A DNA stretch of 47,927 bases from Hymenobacter terricola (GTDB lineage: Bacteria > Bacteroidota > Bacteroidia > Cytophagales > Hymenobacteraceae): assembly GCF_017921975.2 (NCBI RefSeq), contig NZ_JAGEMO020000067.1:1-47927 (forward strand), written 5' to 3'. The translations under genes and the position numbers were made by a program. Shown one piece after another: positions 47,810-47,927 of the stretch (within the stretch, counting starts at the first letter, position 1; each line of letters begins with the position of its first letter). The notes beneath the pieces were generated by a model. That model had not been told where the DNA came from. It made no database searches and saw nothing but the letters and a program-made list of their open reading frames with translations.

Positions 47810-47927
47810 ATGCAAAAAGACCGCACATTCCTGACCGACCCGCACTGGCAACGCCTTTCGCCACTCTTGCCGGGCCAAGCGAATGCCTGCGGCGTGACGG
47901 CCAAGGACACGCGCTTGTTCGTGGAGG
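47810..47927 (+). CDS. IS5-family transposase, N-terminal fragment cut by window edge
   Basis: 39 codons are visible from the ATG at 47810. The beginning MQKDRTFLTDPHWQRLSPLL then PGQANACGVTAKDTRLFVE matches the N-terminal DUF4096-type domain of IS5 (IS427/IS1031-like) transposases, in which LTD-x-W-x-x-L-x-PLLPG and the following (D/N)RLFVE are characteristic. The catalytic DDE part would lie to the right. The left end of the element should be within 47772-47809 (ACGTGTGAACAATTA at 47781 is a candidate terminal repeat), but the other end is needed to prove it. Divergent from the GH115 operon, so an outward promoter from the element could influence it. Confidence 0.8.
   Translation, partial: MQKDRTFLTDPHWQRLSPLLPGQANACGVTAKDTRLFVE

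Noticed and set aside
1..47927. tRNA, rRNA or known riboswitch
   Set aside because: The gaps were read on both strands for cloverleaf and T-loop patterns and nothing convincing was seen; a covariance-model search would be decisive.

Overview
The window looks like a chromosomal segment of a high-GC Bacteroidota bacterium of the order Cytophagales, most likely Hymenobacter or a close relative. The basis is: type IX secretion (T9SS) genes and three cargo proteins with type A C-terminal sorting domains; Bacteroidota-type promoter elements (TAnnTTTG) with no obvious Shine-Dalgarno sequences; long GC-rich genes; and many intergenic palindromes of the dispersed kind common in this group. The genus is inferred from sequence character, not from a search.

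Layout. 1-6.5 kb: a PaaE-like flavin/2Fe-2S reductase (cut by the left edge), an M23 peptidase, a FtsX/LolC-type ABC permease, a NamZ (DUF1343) muramidase, fmt and folA. 6.6-13 kb: a T9SS operon, porV2-like followed by a 1740-residue porU2-like C25 sortase. 13.4-16.5 kb: padR plus a large PspC/DUF2807 envelope protein. 16.6-19.2 kb: cca, then tsaC and mce (overlapping by 4 nt). 19.3-22 kb: iscS, iscU, an unrecognised 131-residue gene and iscA, a housekeeping Fe-S assembly cluster without hscA, hscB or fdx in view. 22.3-36.6 kb: three huge secreted proteins (1069, 1787 and 1193 residues), all on the minus strand, each with a signal peptide, many beta-sandwich or beta-helix-like repeats and nearly the same C-terminal module. 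They are the probable clients of the PorU2/PorV2 machinery. Between the second and third lie a gene-poor spacer, a 21-bp tandem array and two tiny membrane-protein genes. 37-41.3 kb: a hypothetical gene, a GT4 glycosyltransferase and a LytS/LytTR two-component pair. 41.4-47.6 kb: a type I pullulanase and a GH115-GH39 operon for glucuronoxylan side-chain and backbone breakdown. The right edge cuts an IS5-family transposase.

The least explained parts are not proteins. Two intergenic arrays of degenerate 21-bp units (2026-2235 and 31519-31686) have no recognised function, and the first shows a higher-order 105-bp repeat. At least five families of inverted-repeat or double-hairpin elements sit in gene gaps; twice the outer GTAG of the element supplies the stop codon of the flanking gene (fmt, tsaC). 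No tRNA, rRNA or CRISPR array was seen.

All calls come from reading the sequence by eye. Family assignments rest on recognised motifs, not on database searches.
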